DNA of 64,000 bases from contig NZ_CP060040.1 in the NCBI RefSeq assembly GCF_014211915.1, positions 1,178,001 through 1,242,000 of the forward strand, given 5' to 3'. Source of the DNA: Burkholderia cenocepacia (GTDB lineage: Bacteria; Pseudomonadota; Gammaproteobacteria; Burkholderiales; Burkholderiaceae). The number at the start of each line of letters is the position of its first letter. Positions within the stretch are counted from its first letter, which is position 1. The notes under the pieces were generated by a model that was not told the DNA's origin, did not search any database, and worked only from the letters and a program-made list of their open reading frames with translations. Positions 8,655-17,800 of the stretch are shown here, one piece after another. The translations under genes were made by a program, and so were the position numbers.

Positions 8655-9857
8655 TCAGTCCGACACGCGCGCGGTCGATCGCGTCCGCGCCGCGCCGACG
8701 GCAACGATCGCGCCACCCAGTATCGCCATGCCGATCGACGTCAGCGTCACGACGAGCGCCACGCGCCCGCGGCCGGAGAAGAGCCCCACGAGCAGCCCCC
8801 CAAGCGGCTGCGTCGCGTTGTTCAGCAGGACGATGACGCCCGTCGTCTTGCCATAGTCCCGAGGGGGAATGATCGCCTGCCGTGCGCTGCGGATGTACAC
8901 GTTGAACATCTTGTCGAAACCGATGACCATCAGGAAACCGGCAACGTACATCGCGATCGAACCCGACAGGCCCATCACGAGGCCGCCGGCCGCGATCGCG
9001 ACGAATGCGACGATGCCGAGCCGCACGCGCGATACCTCGATACGCGCGACGAACAACAGGACCACGACCGTCGCGACGGCACCCGCGACCTGCAGCCCCG
9101 CATAGAAACCGCCCGACTGCCGAAACGTACCGGTGACCATCGCAGCCGACGTCGCCAGTGTCGTCCCGATCACGAGGTTTTCCGCCGCCGCGAGCAGGAC
9201 GAGCCGCGAGAGCCCCGGCAGCGTAAGGACATGCGTCAGCGCCACGCCGAACGGCGCATACCACGGCCCCACCGCGTGCTCGGGACGCGCAATGCGCGCC
9301 GTGCTGGTGCGCTGCCATACGAACGCCAACAGATCCGCCGCGACGAACAGTAGCGCCGCGCAAGCGACGCCCCACTCCCAGGTGCGCCATCCCAGCAGCG
9401 CCGCCGCAACGATCGGTCCGAGCACGACGCCCGACTGATCGGCGAGCTGCGTATGGGCCAGCACCTTCTCGAAGCGCTGCAGCGGAAAAATCTGCGGCAG
9501 CAGCACCTCCCGGGCGACGAGACCCTGGCTCGTGAGTACGCCGCATACGGCGGACAGCGCGATCAGCCAGCCGATTCCGCTCCAGGCGACATAGCCGACG
9601 ATGCCGATCAGACAAGCGACGGCCCGGCTGGCCTGGCTCATTCGCAGCACGCGAATCGGCGACACGCGATCGCTCAGTGCACCGCAGATCGGGAAGGCAA
9701 TGAATCGCGGGAGCGTTTCGATGAAAAAAGCGAGCCCGGACCACGTCGCTTGCCGAGTGACCTGAAAGACGACGAGCGGCACCAGAAAGAGCAGCATCTG
9801 GTCCGCAAGACGCGCCAGAAAGAGAGAACCCAGAAAGGCCGGCTGATCGACGCGCAT
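8655..9857 (-). CDS. MFS transporter (EntS-like exporter branch)
   Basis: A 400-residue, 12-helix major facilitator. FLARLADQMLLFLVPLVVFQVT at the N-terminus and GALSDRVSPIRVLRMSQASRA in the loop 2/3 region resemble the drug/siderophore exporter branch (MFS_3, EntS-like). The reading frame is open upstream to 10193, but that extension overlaps the end of the GH74-like gene. ATG 9857 follows a GAGG element and gives a normal N-terminus (an adjacent GTG at 9860 is also possible). It converges on the solute-binding-like gene with only 42 bases between. Substrate is unknown. Confidence 0.88.
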   Translation of the reverse strand: MRVDQPAFLGSLFLARLADQMLLFLVPLVVFQVTRQATWSGLAFFIETLPRFIAFPICGALSDRVSPIRVLRMSQASRAVACLIGIVGYVAWSGIGWLIALSAVCGVLTSQGLVAREVLLPQIFPLQRFEKVLAHTQLADQSGVVLGPIVAAALLGWRTWEWGVACAALLFVAADLLAFVWQRTSTARIARPEHAVGPWYAPFGVALTHVLTLPGLSRLVLLAAAENLVIGTTLATSAAMVTGTFRQSGGFYAGLQVAGAVATVVVLLFVARIEVSRVRLGIVAFVAIAAGGLVMGLSGSIAMYVAGFLMVIGFDKMFNVYIRSARQAIIPPRDYGKTTGVIVLLNNATQPLGGLLVGLFSGRGRVALVVTLTSIGMAILGGAIVAVGAARTRSTARVSD

Positions 9858-10033
9858 CACGCGTATGCCTCTGCAAGATTGGTCGGAAGGCGCCCGCGGG
9901 ATACGCCCGCTTCGCGGGGCGCTCGGTACGTCGATCCGGACGCGCCGCCGATGTTGCGCTGCTCGGATCGACCCCCGCTGACGAGCACGAGAAAGCACGA
10001 GATCCTCGTCCTTGCCGCCATTCAACCACGCGC

Positions 10034-10064
10034 ACCGTCCGGTTGCAAACCGCAACCGGACGGT
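10034..10064 (-). terminator. Strong hairpin after the GH74-like gene
   Basis: Perfect 13-bp inverted repeat (ACCGTCCGGTTGC / GCAACCGGACGGT) around a 5-base loop, starting 6 bases after the stop codon of the glycoside hydrolase gene at 10070. Stem length and location make a transcription terminator likely, although no long U-tract follows. Confidence 0.65.
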
Positions 10065-10069
10065 CGACC

Positions 10070-12404
10070 TCAATTGCTGAAGATCAGACCGCGAGCGGCG
10101 CCATTGACGTAAATCCGGCCGTATGTGTTCCAGTCGCCGGCCATCACGCCGGAGTCGCCGAATTGGTGCGCGTCGTCGTTGAAGCGCGCCCACGTCGCGC
10201 CGCCGTCGTCGGAATGGTAAATGCCCCAGACGCCGTTCAGCGTGCCTTCCACGTAGACCGCGGCCGAGTACGGCGAACCGGTCGGTGCCTTGCCCAACGC
10301 GATCACGGTGGCGCCCGGCGTGCCGTTGGCCGACGCAAAGGCGCCGAGCTTCGACCAGGTCGCCCCGAGTCCACCGAGTGGTACACGGCCGTGCCGTCGG
10401 CCAGCCAAAGATCGCCCTCCGCGTTCGGATTAACCGCCATCGACGTATCCCGCCACGAATTCCACGCCAGATTCGCGTTCACCGAGCCCTGGCTCAGCGT
10501 GAACGTGTGGCCGCCATCGTTCGAGACGTAGATCTTGCCGCGCTGCCAGCTCCACGACGCACCGCCCGAATCATACGCATAGACCTTGTTCGGGTTCTTG
10601 CGGTCCGCGGCCAGGCGGTAGGCACGCGGGAAGCCGTTCCAGACGGCGCTGAACGCCGGCAGGTTGGTCGCCGTCCAGCTGGCGCCATTGTTGGTCGTGT
10701 ACGACGGCACCGAGTCCGGCGGTGCCCAGGTCACGTTGTTGCGTGACGGGACGACCAGGTTGCCCACGTTGCTCTGGCTTGCCGCTGCGCCGTTGGGCAG
10801 CGACGCGAACGTCGACCAGCTATTGCCGCTGTCGCCCGACCAGAAGCCCCTGGTGGCATGGCCGTTGGCGTTGTCGACGCCCGCGGCGGCGATGTACGCC
10901 GGATCGGACCACGACATATCGGCCGAGTTGCCGTTGCTCCACGTGTTCAAGGGCCCTTCGTCGGCCTCGTCGAAAGTTCCGTATTGACCCACGTGCCGAT
11001 ATCGCCCGCGCTGTTGATGAAGTTGTATGACGCACCGGGCGGCGCCGTGACCAGCGCCAGCGTCACGGTTTCCTCGAGGTTGTCGACCTTGGGGCTCCAG
11101 GTTGGCGTGGGCGACGAGGCGTTCATCGTTTCACAGATGCCGCCGCCGTGGACGTGCATGACGTGATCGCGATTGGTTGGGTCGATGGTGACGCCCTCGA
11201 CCCAGCCGGCGCAGCCACCCGCAGCAATGCCGGTATGCGGCATGCCGGCCTCGATTTCGCGCCATGTAGTGCCGCCGTCGTCGGATAGCTGGATCGTCTT
11301 GCTGGTGTCGCTCCAGCCGGTCATGCCCAGTGCAATGCGAGCGGACGAGCCCAGACCGGCGACGGACAGGCCGCCAAAGCCGTTGCTGCTGGAGCTGTTG
11401 AGCAGCGTCCAGTTGCTGTCGTTGCTGCCGCCGAACTTGTAGAGACGGCTCGGTCCGCCGATGCCCTGGCCGACGCCCGCGTTGAACGCCACGTAAAAGG
11501 TGCCGTCGAACGTGCGCACGACGTGCGGGATGTAGTAGCCAGACACCGCTGACGGGACCGGCACCGGCGTCCACGAGAAGCCGCCGTTGGTGGACTTGTA
11601 CAGCGTCGACGTCAGGCCCGCCGCGTTCGCGTAGTCCGGGGCGACGGTGGCCCACATGATCCAGGTCGGCTGGCCGCTACCCTTGCCCGACGTATCGAAG
11701 ATCACCTGTTCGACGCCGATCGGGGAATTGCCGCCGCCGATCGTGGTGGAGGACAATCCCGTGACCTGCGACCACGTGCGGCCCGAATCGGCACTCTTCC
11801 ACAGGCCGGCCGTGCGCGAGCCGTAGAACAGCGTCGACGGATTGTTGGGGTCCACCTGCAGGCGCTCGCCGGTGGCCCGGCCGTTGTCGTTGCCGCCTAC
11901 CGGGAACGGCAGGTCGTAGTGCGTCCACGTGTTGCCGCGATCGCTGGAGATGTAGATGCGGCCGTTGTGCCCCTGCGTCACCGTAATGCCGGTCATCATG
12001 TAGACGAGCTGGTCGTCGTTCGGGTCGAGTGCGAGGCTTTCGACGCCGTGGAAGTCGCCCTCGCCCGCACCGAAACCGATGCCGTCGGTGATGGGCGTCC
12101 ATGTCGAGCTGGCCGCGTTCCAGCGGTACGCGCCGCCGACGTCGGTGCGTGCGTACAGCAGGCTCGCGTTGGTCGGATGATAGATCAGGCCGGTGACGTA
12201 GCCGCCCCCGCCCCACTTGACGCTGGTCCAGCTCGCCGCCGGCAGGTTGCTGCCGCTGCCGTTTCCGCCGATCTGGCCACGATTGGCGGCGACATTGGCG
12301 GCCAGACTGGACGCGCCTGTCGTGCTGTCGGATCCACCACCACAGCCCCATAACGTACACGCCACCGCCGCAGCGGCAATCCATCGCTGAGAAAACACGG
12401 TCAT
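10070..12404 (-). pseudogene. GH74-like exported glycoside hydrolase, two apparent frameshifts
   Basis: Encodes a lipoprotein-like signal (lipobox ending LWGC near residue 18) and then a glycoside hydrolase family 74 type double beta-propeller. GGGGYVTGLIYHP and ARTDVGGAYRW near the mature start are hallmark GH74 segments (the latter carries a conserved catalytic Asp), and many BNR-like DGGxTW repeats follow. GH74 enzymes cleave xyloglucan. The frame is broken twice: near 10951-10956 (GGGCCC), where restoring one base rejoins the segment ending STRPTKGP to LNTWSNGNSADMSW, and near 10361-10366 (CGCCCC), where one base restores VDSGATWSKLG. With both corrected the protein is ~778 residues and full length. 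Start ATG 12404 has AAGGA upstream. It follows the lyase gene by 58 bases, so they form one transcript. Confidence 0.8.
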
Positions 12405-12462
12405 CGGAGAAATCCTTGAAGGAAGAGGTTCATCGCAGGGCCCGCCGTCGGGCCCTGTGCAA

Positions 12463-14760
12463 TCAATTCGCCACGAGCGATGCAATCTGCGCAGCGCCGA
12501 GCGCACCGCGATAGATGCGGAAATCGTCGATCAGGCCGTGGAACGTGGCGTCGGCACTGTATTGCGATTTGCCCAGCCAGTTCTGCGTGGCACTGCCGAG
12601 GCGGAACGGCGCCTGGAACATCGCCGTGTTGGTACCGACGGGCACGCCGTCCACGTAGATCGTGCCGGTCGAACCCGACAGCGTGACGGCCACATGCACC
12701 CATCGCTTGCTCGGCAGCTCGGTGGGCGCGTCGATGATCTGTTCCGGAGGGCCGTCACCGGGGCCGTTGGCCGTCATCGCGAAGCGCATGCCGGCCCAGC
12801 CGTTGCGCATCTGCCCGCGCGGCGTGAACATCATGTAGCGGTGAAAGCCCGTGCCGAAATCGAACAGGCGTGCCCACGTCTGCGAGCCGTTCCAGAACAC
12901 CCAGCTGGCGATGGTGAAGTCCGACACATCGGCCAGCAGATCGTCGGGCAGCGCCACATACGCGCCCGAGCCGTTGAGCGAGACCGCGTTGCCGCTGCGC
13001 CCCGCTGCCCACGTAGCGCCGTTGAGCGTGCCATTGCGCCCGTTGCCCGAGCTATCGGCGACCGTGATGCCGCTGCCTTCATCGAACGCGAGGTGCGCGA
13101 GCAACTGCTGCGCCGTGATCACTTTCACTTCGTTGGAGTGCGCCGATTCGCCCGCAATCGTTTGCGCCGTCACGACATAAAAATACGTGCCGGCACCGGC
13201 TGGCATGTCGGTATAGGTCAGCAGATCGGTGATCCCGCTCTGGATGGTGCTGTATGGTCCGCCGGCAATGGTGGCGCGCTTGACGTTGTAGCTGACGGCG
13301 TTGCTGCTGCCCCACCACGACAGCACCACCTTGCCCGCACTGGTGTAGCCCGTCAGGCCGGTCGGCGTGGCGGCAGGGGTGCCGGGGTCGAGCGTGCAGG
13401 TGAGCGTGCCGTAGCCAAGCTGGTCGAATCCGCCACTGTTGGGGCCGTAGTTGCCGCCACCGCCTTCCGGTGCCACAAGCTCGGCTGCGCGCTGGGTGTA
13501 AGGCGCCGCCAGACCTTTGCGGTTGATGTAATGGTTGGCCACCAGCGCCCAGCAGGGCCGCCCCAGGGCGCTGCCTTGCCCGCCGGTGGACAGCTGCGTC
13601 TGGATGACGCCGGCGCTGTTCTGGTACGTGACGAAAGGCACCGTGTGGAACGCGCCGTCCTCCTGTGTCAGGTTGGCCTTGGCCACGTATTCCGCGCCTG
13701 CGAGGAAGCGGTTGTTGTCGTAGCCGTACAGGTCGATGCCCTGATTCCACGCCATCTCGCAAATGGCGCCCGTCAATGCAATGCCGAGCACACTGTGCCC
13801 CTGGTCCCGGCCGGCTTCCTGCCATTGTCCGAGGTTGCCGGGATGCATGTAATACACGGCTTGCCGGATACAGCCGTTACTGCCACCGGTCTTGAAATGG
13901 GTGACGGCCTCGTTGACGAGCTCGGCATCGTCGCACAGCACGCCAATGGCCAGGACGCACGCGATGTTCGCCAGTCCCCAGTTGGCCCAGTAGTGCGTGT
14001 CCATCGCGGTGTCGATACGGGTCAGGAAAGCATGGCTGACCGGGTAGAAGACATTGCGCATCATCGCCTGAAACGCGGCGAGGCCGGCCGGGCTCCAGCC
14101 GCTGTAGCTGCGCATGATTTCGGCGGCGTTGGCGAACTCGTAGCCATAGATGCCGGCGGCGAGCGCCACGTCGCTGCCGCCGAGCGTCGTCAGCGTCGAG
14201 GCCCATTGGTCCAGATACTCCACGGCCTTGTCGGCGTAGCGCTTGTCGTCCGACACCTTCCAGCGCAGCGCGTCGCCATAGGCGGCGGCGATGTCGTTGT
14301 AGAGCGCGCCGTAGTTCTGACCATGCGTCGGATCGTTGCCGCGATATATGCCGACCTGCGGGTTCGGCTTGTTCGTCAGGCGCGTGTGACCGTTGGCGAC
14401 GAGCACGTTCCAGCTGTCGATCCACGGGGAAGCGTGCGCGCCGACTTTCGCGCGCATGCGTTCGAAATCCGCCTCGGTATGCAGCAAGCCAGGATGCGTG
14501 AAGGTGCGGGTTTGGGCAGTGCCTGCCGACGTCGCGCGTGCGTCGATACCGCCAGAAGTTGGAGCAACTCCGGACGCCAGGGCGCTGTTGTTTGCCGATG
14601 TACGCTCAGCGTCTGTAACCGCGTTACCTCCGTCACCGCCGCATCCGGCCAGAAGCGTTGCACCGAGACCCATCACGAAATGGCGTCGTGCAGTACTCTC
14701 GATGTCGCCGAGTGGGACGATTTCCTCGGACAGCATCGTCGATGCTCCCTTGTCTCGCAT
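12463..14760 (-). CDS. Alginate-lyase-like exported lipoprotein with FN3 and LamG domains
   Basis: A protein of up to 765 residues. The N-terminus has a twin-arginine-like export signal (TARRHFVMG) and a lipobox (LLAGC), so it is likely a Tat-exported lipoprotein. An alpha/alpha-toroid alginate-lyase-type domain follows (FTHPGLLHTEADFERMRAKV, then THYWANWGLANIACVLAIGV and WQEAGRDQGHS, matching catalytic-region motifs of that superfamily). After it come a fibronectin-III-like segment (GYTSAGKVVLSWWGSSNAVSYNV) and a C-terminal LamG/concanavalin-like carbohydrate-binding domain (HLAFDEGSGITVADSSGNGRNGTL). Two starts are plausible: ATG 14760 (AGGGG upstream) and ATG 14736 (AAGGGAG, 8-base spacing). 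It is first in an operon with the GH74-like gene, suggesting joint attack on a plant or algal polysaccharide. The exact substrate is uncertain. Confidence 0.82.
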   Translation of the reverse strand: MRDKGASTMLSEEIVPLGDIESTARRHFVMGLGATLLAGCGGDGGNAVTDAERTSANNSALASGVAPTSGGIDARATSAGTAQTRTFTHPGLLHTEADFERMRAKVGAHASPWIDSWNVLVANGHTRLTNKPNPQVGIYRGNDPTHGQNYGALYNDIAAAYGDALRWKVSDDKRYADKAVEYLDQWASTLTTLGGSDVALAAGIYGYEFANAAEIMRSYSGWSPAGLAAFQAMMRNVFYPVSHAFLTRIDTAMDTHYWANWGLANIACVLAIGVLCDDAELVNEAVTHFKTGGSNGCIRQAVYYMHPGNLGQWQEAGRDQGHSVLGIALTGAICEMAWNQGIDLYGYDNNRFLAGAEYVAKANLTQEDGAFHTVPFVTYQNSAGVIQTQLSTGGQGSALGRPCWALVANHYINRKGLAAPYTQRAAELVAPEGGGGNYGPNSGGFDQLGYGTLTCTLDPGTPAATPTGLTGYTSAGKVVLSWWGSSNAVSYNVKRATIAGGPYSTIQSGITDLLTYTDMPAGAGTYFYVVTAQTIAGESAHSNEVKVITAQQLLAHLAFDEGSGITVADSSGNGRNGTLNGATWAAGRSGNAVSLNGSGAYVALPDDLLADVSDFTIASWVFWNGSQTWARLFDFGTGFHRYMMFTPRGQMRNGWAGMRFAMTANGPGDGPPEQIIDAPTELPSKRWVHVAVTLSGSTGTIYVDGVPVGTNTAMFQAPFRLGSATQNWLGKSQYSADATFHGLIDDFRIYRGALGAAQIASLVAN

Positions 14761-15143
14761 GTCTGGATCCCCTGTTTTTTCGCTATCGTCAACGCGACAA
14801 AAATGTACTATCCGTTCCGTATTCATCAGGAACGGGAAGCATTCTATCCAGTGTGATAGGGATCCAATCAAGCGGAAAATAACAAATTCACCGATGACAC
14901 GCACTTGTCACATCGATGATGCAAGGATCGAGGAGTGCACGAGGCGGCCGGGCACAGCCGTAGAACAGAGCAAAGGTCGTCACCGTTTGCGAAGTACACA
15001 TGGCGCTTCATCGGCCGACGCCGACGCGGAACCGCAAGACTTCCCCGGAATCCAGCCTATTCGTCCAACGAAATAAAATCGTCGCCGACCGTGGTGTCGC
15101 GCAAAGCGGCGTCGACTCCCCCTGCAGTGTCGGCAGCGCCTGC
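14761..15143. other. Intergenic region upstream of the lyase operon
   Basis: No gene is supported in these 383 bases. They should contain the promoter of the lyase/GH74 operon (minus strand) and the 3' end of the amidohydrolase transcript. A short inverted repeat (CGTTCC ... GGAACG, 14813-14828) lies about 55 bases before the lyase start and could be an operator. Composition is less GC-rich than the flanking genes. Confidence 0.35.
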
Positions 15144-16334
15144 CTACCGCCCCAACACGCGCTCCACCAGCCTCACGAAATAACTCGCTCCCACCGGCAG
15201 CAACGCATCGTTGAAGTCGTAACTGGCGTTATGCAGCAGGCAAGGCCCGCCGCCATGCCCGTGCACGCGATGATCGCCCGCCCCATTCCCGAGGAACGCA
15301 TAACAACCCGGCTTCTCGCGCAGCATGAACGAGAAATCCTCCGCCGCCATGGTCGGATCGACGGCCGCGTTCACATGCGCGTCGCCCACCAGCTCGCGCA
15401 TCACCGCTACCGCCACTGCCGTCTGTTCGGCGTCGTTCACGGTAGCCGGATACTGGCGCTGGAAATCCACCTCGCTCTCGCAATCGAAGGCCGCGGCCGT
15501 CGCGGCCACCACCGCGCGCATGCGCGTCTCGATGAGGTCGAGCGTCGCATCCGAGAAGGTCCGCACCGTGCCGCCGAGCCAGGCATCGGTCGGCACCACG
15601 TTCATTGCCTCGCCCGCATGCACCTGCGTGACCGACAGTACCGCGCCGTCGATCGGATTGCGGTTGCGCGTGACGATCCCCTGCAGCGCGCTCAGCACCT
15701 GCCCCGCCGCGAACACCGGATCGCGGCCCAGGTGCGGCATGGCCGCGTGGCAGCCAGCCCCGCGCAAGTCGATCCGGAACAGGCTGGTCGAGGCCATCAG
15801 CGGCCCCGGCCGCACCGCGAAATCGCCGGCCGCGATGCCGGGCCAGTTGTGCAGCCCGAACACGGCATCCACCGGGAAACGCTCGAACAGGCCGTCCTCG
15901 ATCATCGCGCGCGCGCCGCCGCCCGCTTCCTCGGCCGGCTGGAAGAACAGCTGCACGGTGCCGTCGAACTCGCCATGCCGCGCCAGATGGCGCGCGGCCC
16001 CGAGCAGCATGGTGGTGTGTCCGTCGTGGCCGCACGCATGCATCGCGCCGGGCACCGTCGAACGATGCGCGAAGGTGTTGGCCTCCTGCACGGGCAGCGC
16101 ATCCATGTCGGCGCGCAGGCCGATCGCACGCGCGCTGCCGCCGCGCTTCAAGGTGCCGACCACGCCGGTGCGGCCCACGCCGCGCGTGACGGCGTAACCC
16201 CATTGCTCGAGCCGCTCGGCGACGAGTTCGGCGGTGCGGTACACGTCGTAGCCCACCTCGGGATGGGCATGGATATCGCGGCGGATCGCCGTCAGTTCGT
16301 CGGCGTGCGCGACGATGGAATCGATCAGTTTCAT
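15144..16334 (-). CDS. M20D family amidohydrolase (hippurate hydrolase-like)
   Basis: A 396-residue metallopeptidase-fold amidohydrolase. Metal and catalytic motifs are visible: IGLRADMDALP (residues 71-81), HACGHDGHT (99-107, with a metal-binding Cys101/His103 pair) and FQPAEEAGGGA (131-141, catalytic Glu). RRDIHAHPE near residue 18 is the usual family start. The family hydrolyses N-acyl amino acids, hippurate and indole-acetyl-amino acids. I place the start at ATG 16334; an in-frame ATG at 16391 is possible and neither has a strong ribosome-binding site. It is the last gene of an operon (HIBADH-like, ALDH, DUF3100, this gene), so it may release an amine or acid that the upstream enzymes oxidise. 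That role is inferred. Confidence 0.9.
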   Translation of the reverse strand: MKLIDSIVAHADELTAIRRDIHAHPEVGYDVYRTAELVAERLEQWGYAVTRGVGRTGVVGTLKRGGSARAIGLRADMDALPVQEANTFAHRSTVPGAMHACGHDGHTTMLLGAARHLARHGEFDGTVQLFFQPAEEAGGGARAMIEDGLFERFPVDAVFGLHNWPGIAAGDFAVRPGPLMASTSLFRIDLRGAGCHAAMPHLGRDPVFAAGQVLSALQGIVTRNRNPIDGAVLSVTQVHAGEAMNVVPTDAWLGGTVRTFSDATLDLIETRMRAVVAATAAAFDCESEVDFQRQYPATVNDAEQTAVAVAVMRELVGDAHVNAAVDPTMAAEDFSFMLREKPGCYAFLGNGAGDHRVHGHGGGPCLLHNASYDFNDALLPVGASYFVRLVERVLGR

Positions 16335-16417
16335 GCGGAGGGAAGCACTTTTGCGGTCGTCGCGGCGTGGCGTGGCGGCGGGCCGATTCATGCCGCCCGC
16401 CACCGCCCCGCGAGACG

Positions 16418-17752
16418 TCAGATATGGAACAGCTGCGCCACCAGGGTCGCGCCGATGAAGGTGCCGGCATTGGCCACGAAGGACACCAGCACGATGCGCC
16501 AGCCGAGCCGGCGGAAGGCCGGGATGTCCTTGGCGATCGACAACCCCGCGAACACCAGCATCGGCGTGGTTACGCCGAGGAAATCGTTGTGCGAGCTGAG
16601 CGCGGCTATCTGCGAAGCCCACGGGGACCACGGCGAGGTCAGGAACATCGCCACCACCGATACCCAGCAGACCGCCGGAATCCGCCGACCCGTCACGCGC
16701 GCCAGCGCGTCGCCGACGATCGTCGCGGCCACCATGATCGCGATTCCCGGCAGTCCCGCCAACGGTGTGGTGCCGTGGGCGATCCAGTCGCACACCAGCG
16801 CCATCGCGGCCGTCACGATCCACGCGAGCAGCTTGCCGCCGTAGCCGAGCGCGGGTGCCTCGGTCCGCACTTCGCCCAGCGACGGGCTGGCCGCCTCGGG
16901 CTGCGCCGAGGCCTTGGTGGTGCGGCCGATCAGCGGCTCCAGCACGCGATAGCCCCAGACCGCGAGCGGCAGCGAGATGAACAGCGTGAAGTAGGTACCG
17001 ATGGTGGTGGTGATCAGGTTGCTGGCCGCGGCGAACGCGAGCACCGATTTCGCCGTCTCCGGGTCCTGCTGCGCGGCGATCGCGCCCGACGCGGCCGCCA
17101 TCATGCTGCCCGAGCCGACGCCCGAGCCCATCGCCAGCGCGAGCGGATCGAAAATGCCGAGGCTGCTCACGAAACCCGCGAACACGGCGATGAACACCGC
17201 GCCGAACACGGTGCCGGTCAGGTACTCGGCCAGCACGCCGCGGCCCTCGGCCGAATCCATCCCGTACTTCTCGCCGATGATCGCCAGACTCGGCTCGCGG
17301 CCCACCGAGAAGGTCGCGCCGATCGCCTCGCGCTTGATGCCGAGCAGCAACGCGAGCGGCAGGCCGAGCAGGATGGTGCCGACGAAGTGGCCGAATTCCT
17401 GGAAGGCCAGCGCCCAGCCCGCCGACGCCAGCTTGGGCAGCGCGCTGCCCACCATCAATCCGAGCTTGGAGACGAACAGCAGCAGCGCCGGCTGCAGGAT
17501 CGCGGCCGCGAAGAACTGGTCGGGCACGCTCAGGCGCGCGCTGCTGTTCCAGCGCGCGCTCGCCAGCCCCACCGCGGCGCCGAGCAGCAGCGCCCAGATC
17601 ATCGGCAGCAGCACGACCTTGCCCGGTCCGAGCTTGAACGTGAACGAGCCGATCCATTCGGCGACCAGCAAAATGCCGGCCGCGTAAAGCAGGACCTTGG
17701 CGGTGGCCGCGCCGCCCAGCTCGCGGCGCTCGATACCCAATGCGTGTTCCAT
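16418..17752 (-). CDS. DUF3100 family integral membrane protein
   Basis: A 444-residue protein with about a dozen hydrophobic segments. Its pattern (LVAEWIGSFTFKLGPGKVVLLPMIWALLLG at the N-terminus, GREPSLAIIGEKYGMDSAEGRG in the middle, AMGSGVGSGSMMAAASGAIAA) matches what I recall of the DUF3100 family of uncharacterised membrane proteins. A transporter role is likely but unproven. ATG 17752 is preceded by AAGGGGAG. It sits between the aldehyde dehydrogenase and the M20D amidohydrolase, so it probably imports the substrate of the operon. The same neighbourhood in other genomes would support that. Confidence 0.8.
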   Translation of the reverse strand: MEHALGIERRELGGAATAKVLLYAAGILLVAEWIGSFTFKLGPGKVVLLPMIWALLLGAAVGLASARWNSSARLSVPDQFFAAAILQPALLLFVSKLGLMVGSALPKLASAGWALAFQEFGHFVGTILLGLPLALLLGIKREAIGATFSVGREPSLAIIGEKYGMDSAEGRGVLAEYLTGTVFGAVFIAVFAGFVSSLGIFDPLALAMGSGVGSGSMMAAASGAIAAQQDPETAKSVLAFAAASNLITTTIGTYFTLFISLPLAVWGYRVLEPLIGRTTKASAQPEAASPSLGEVRTEAPALGYGGKLLAWIVTAAMALVCDWIAHGTTPLAGLPGIAIMVAATIVGDALARVTGRRIPAVCWVSVVAMFLTSPWSPWASQIAALSSHNDFLGVTTPMLVFAGLSIAKDIPAFRRLGWRIVLVSFVANAGTFIGATLVAQLFHI

Positions 17753-17800
17753 GACGAATCTCCCCTTGAAGCCCGGCTGCCGTCGCATGCGGACCGGTGA

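Noticed and set aside
12457..14856. 799-codon plus-strand frame opposite the lyase gene
   Set aside because: Antisense shadow; the minus-strand protein has an export signal and recognisable domains.
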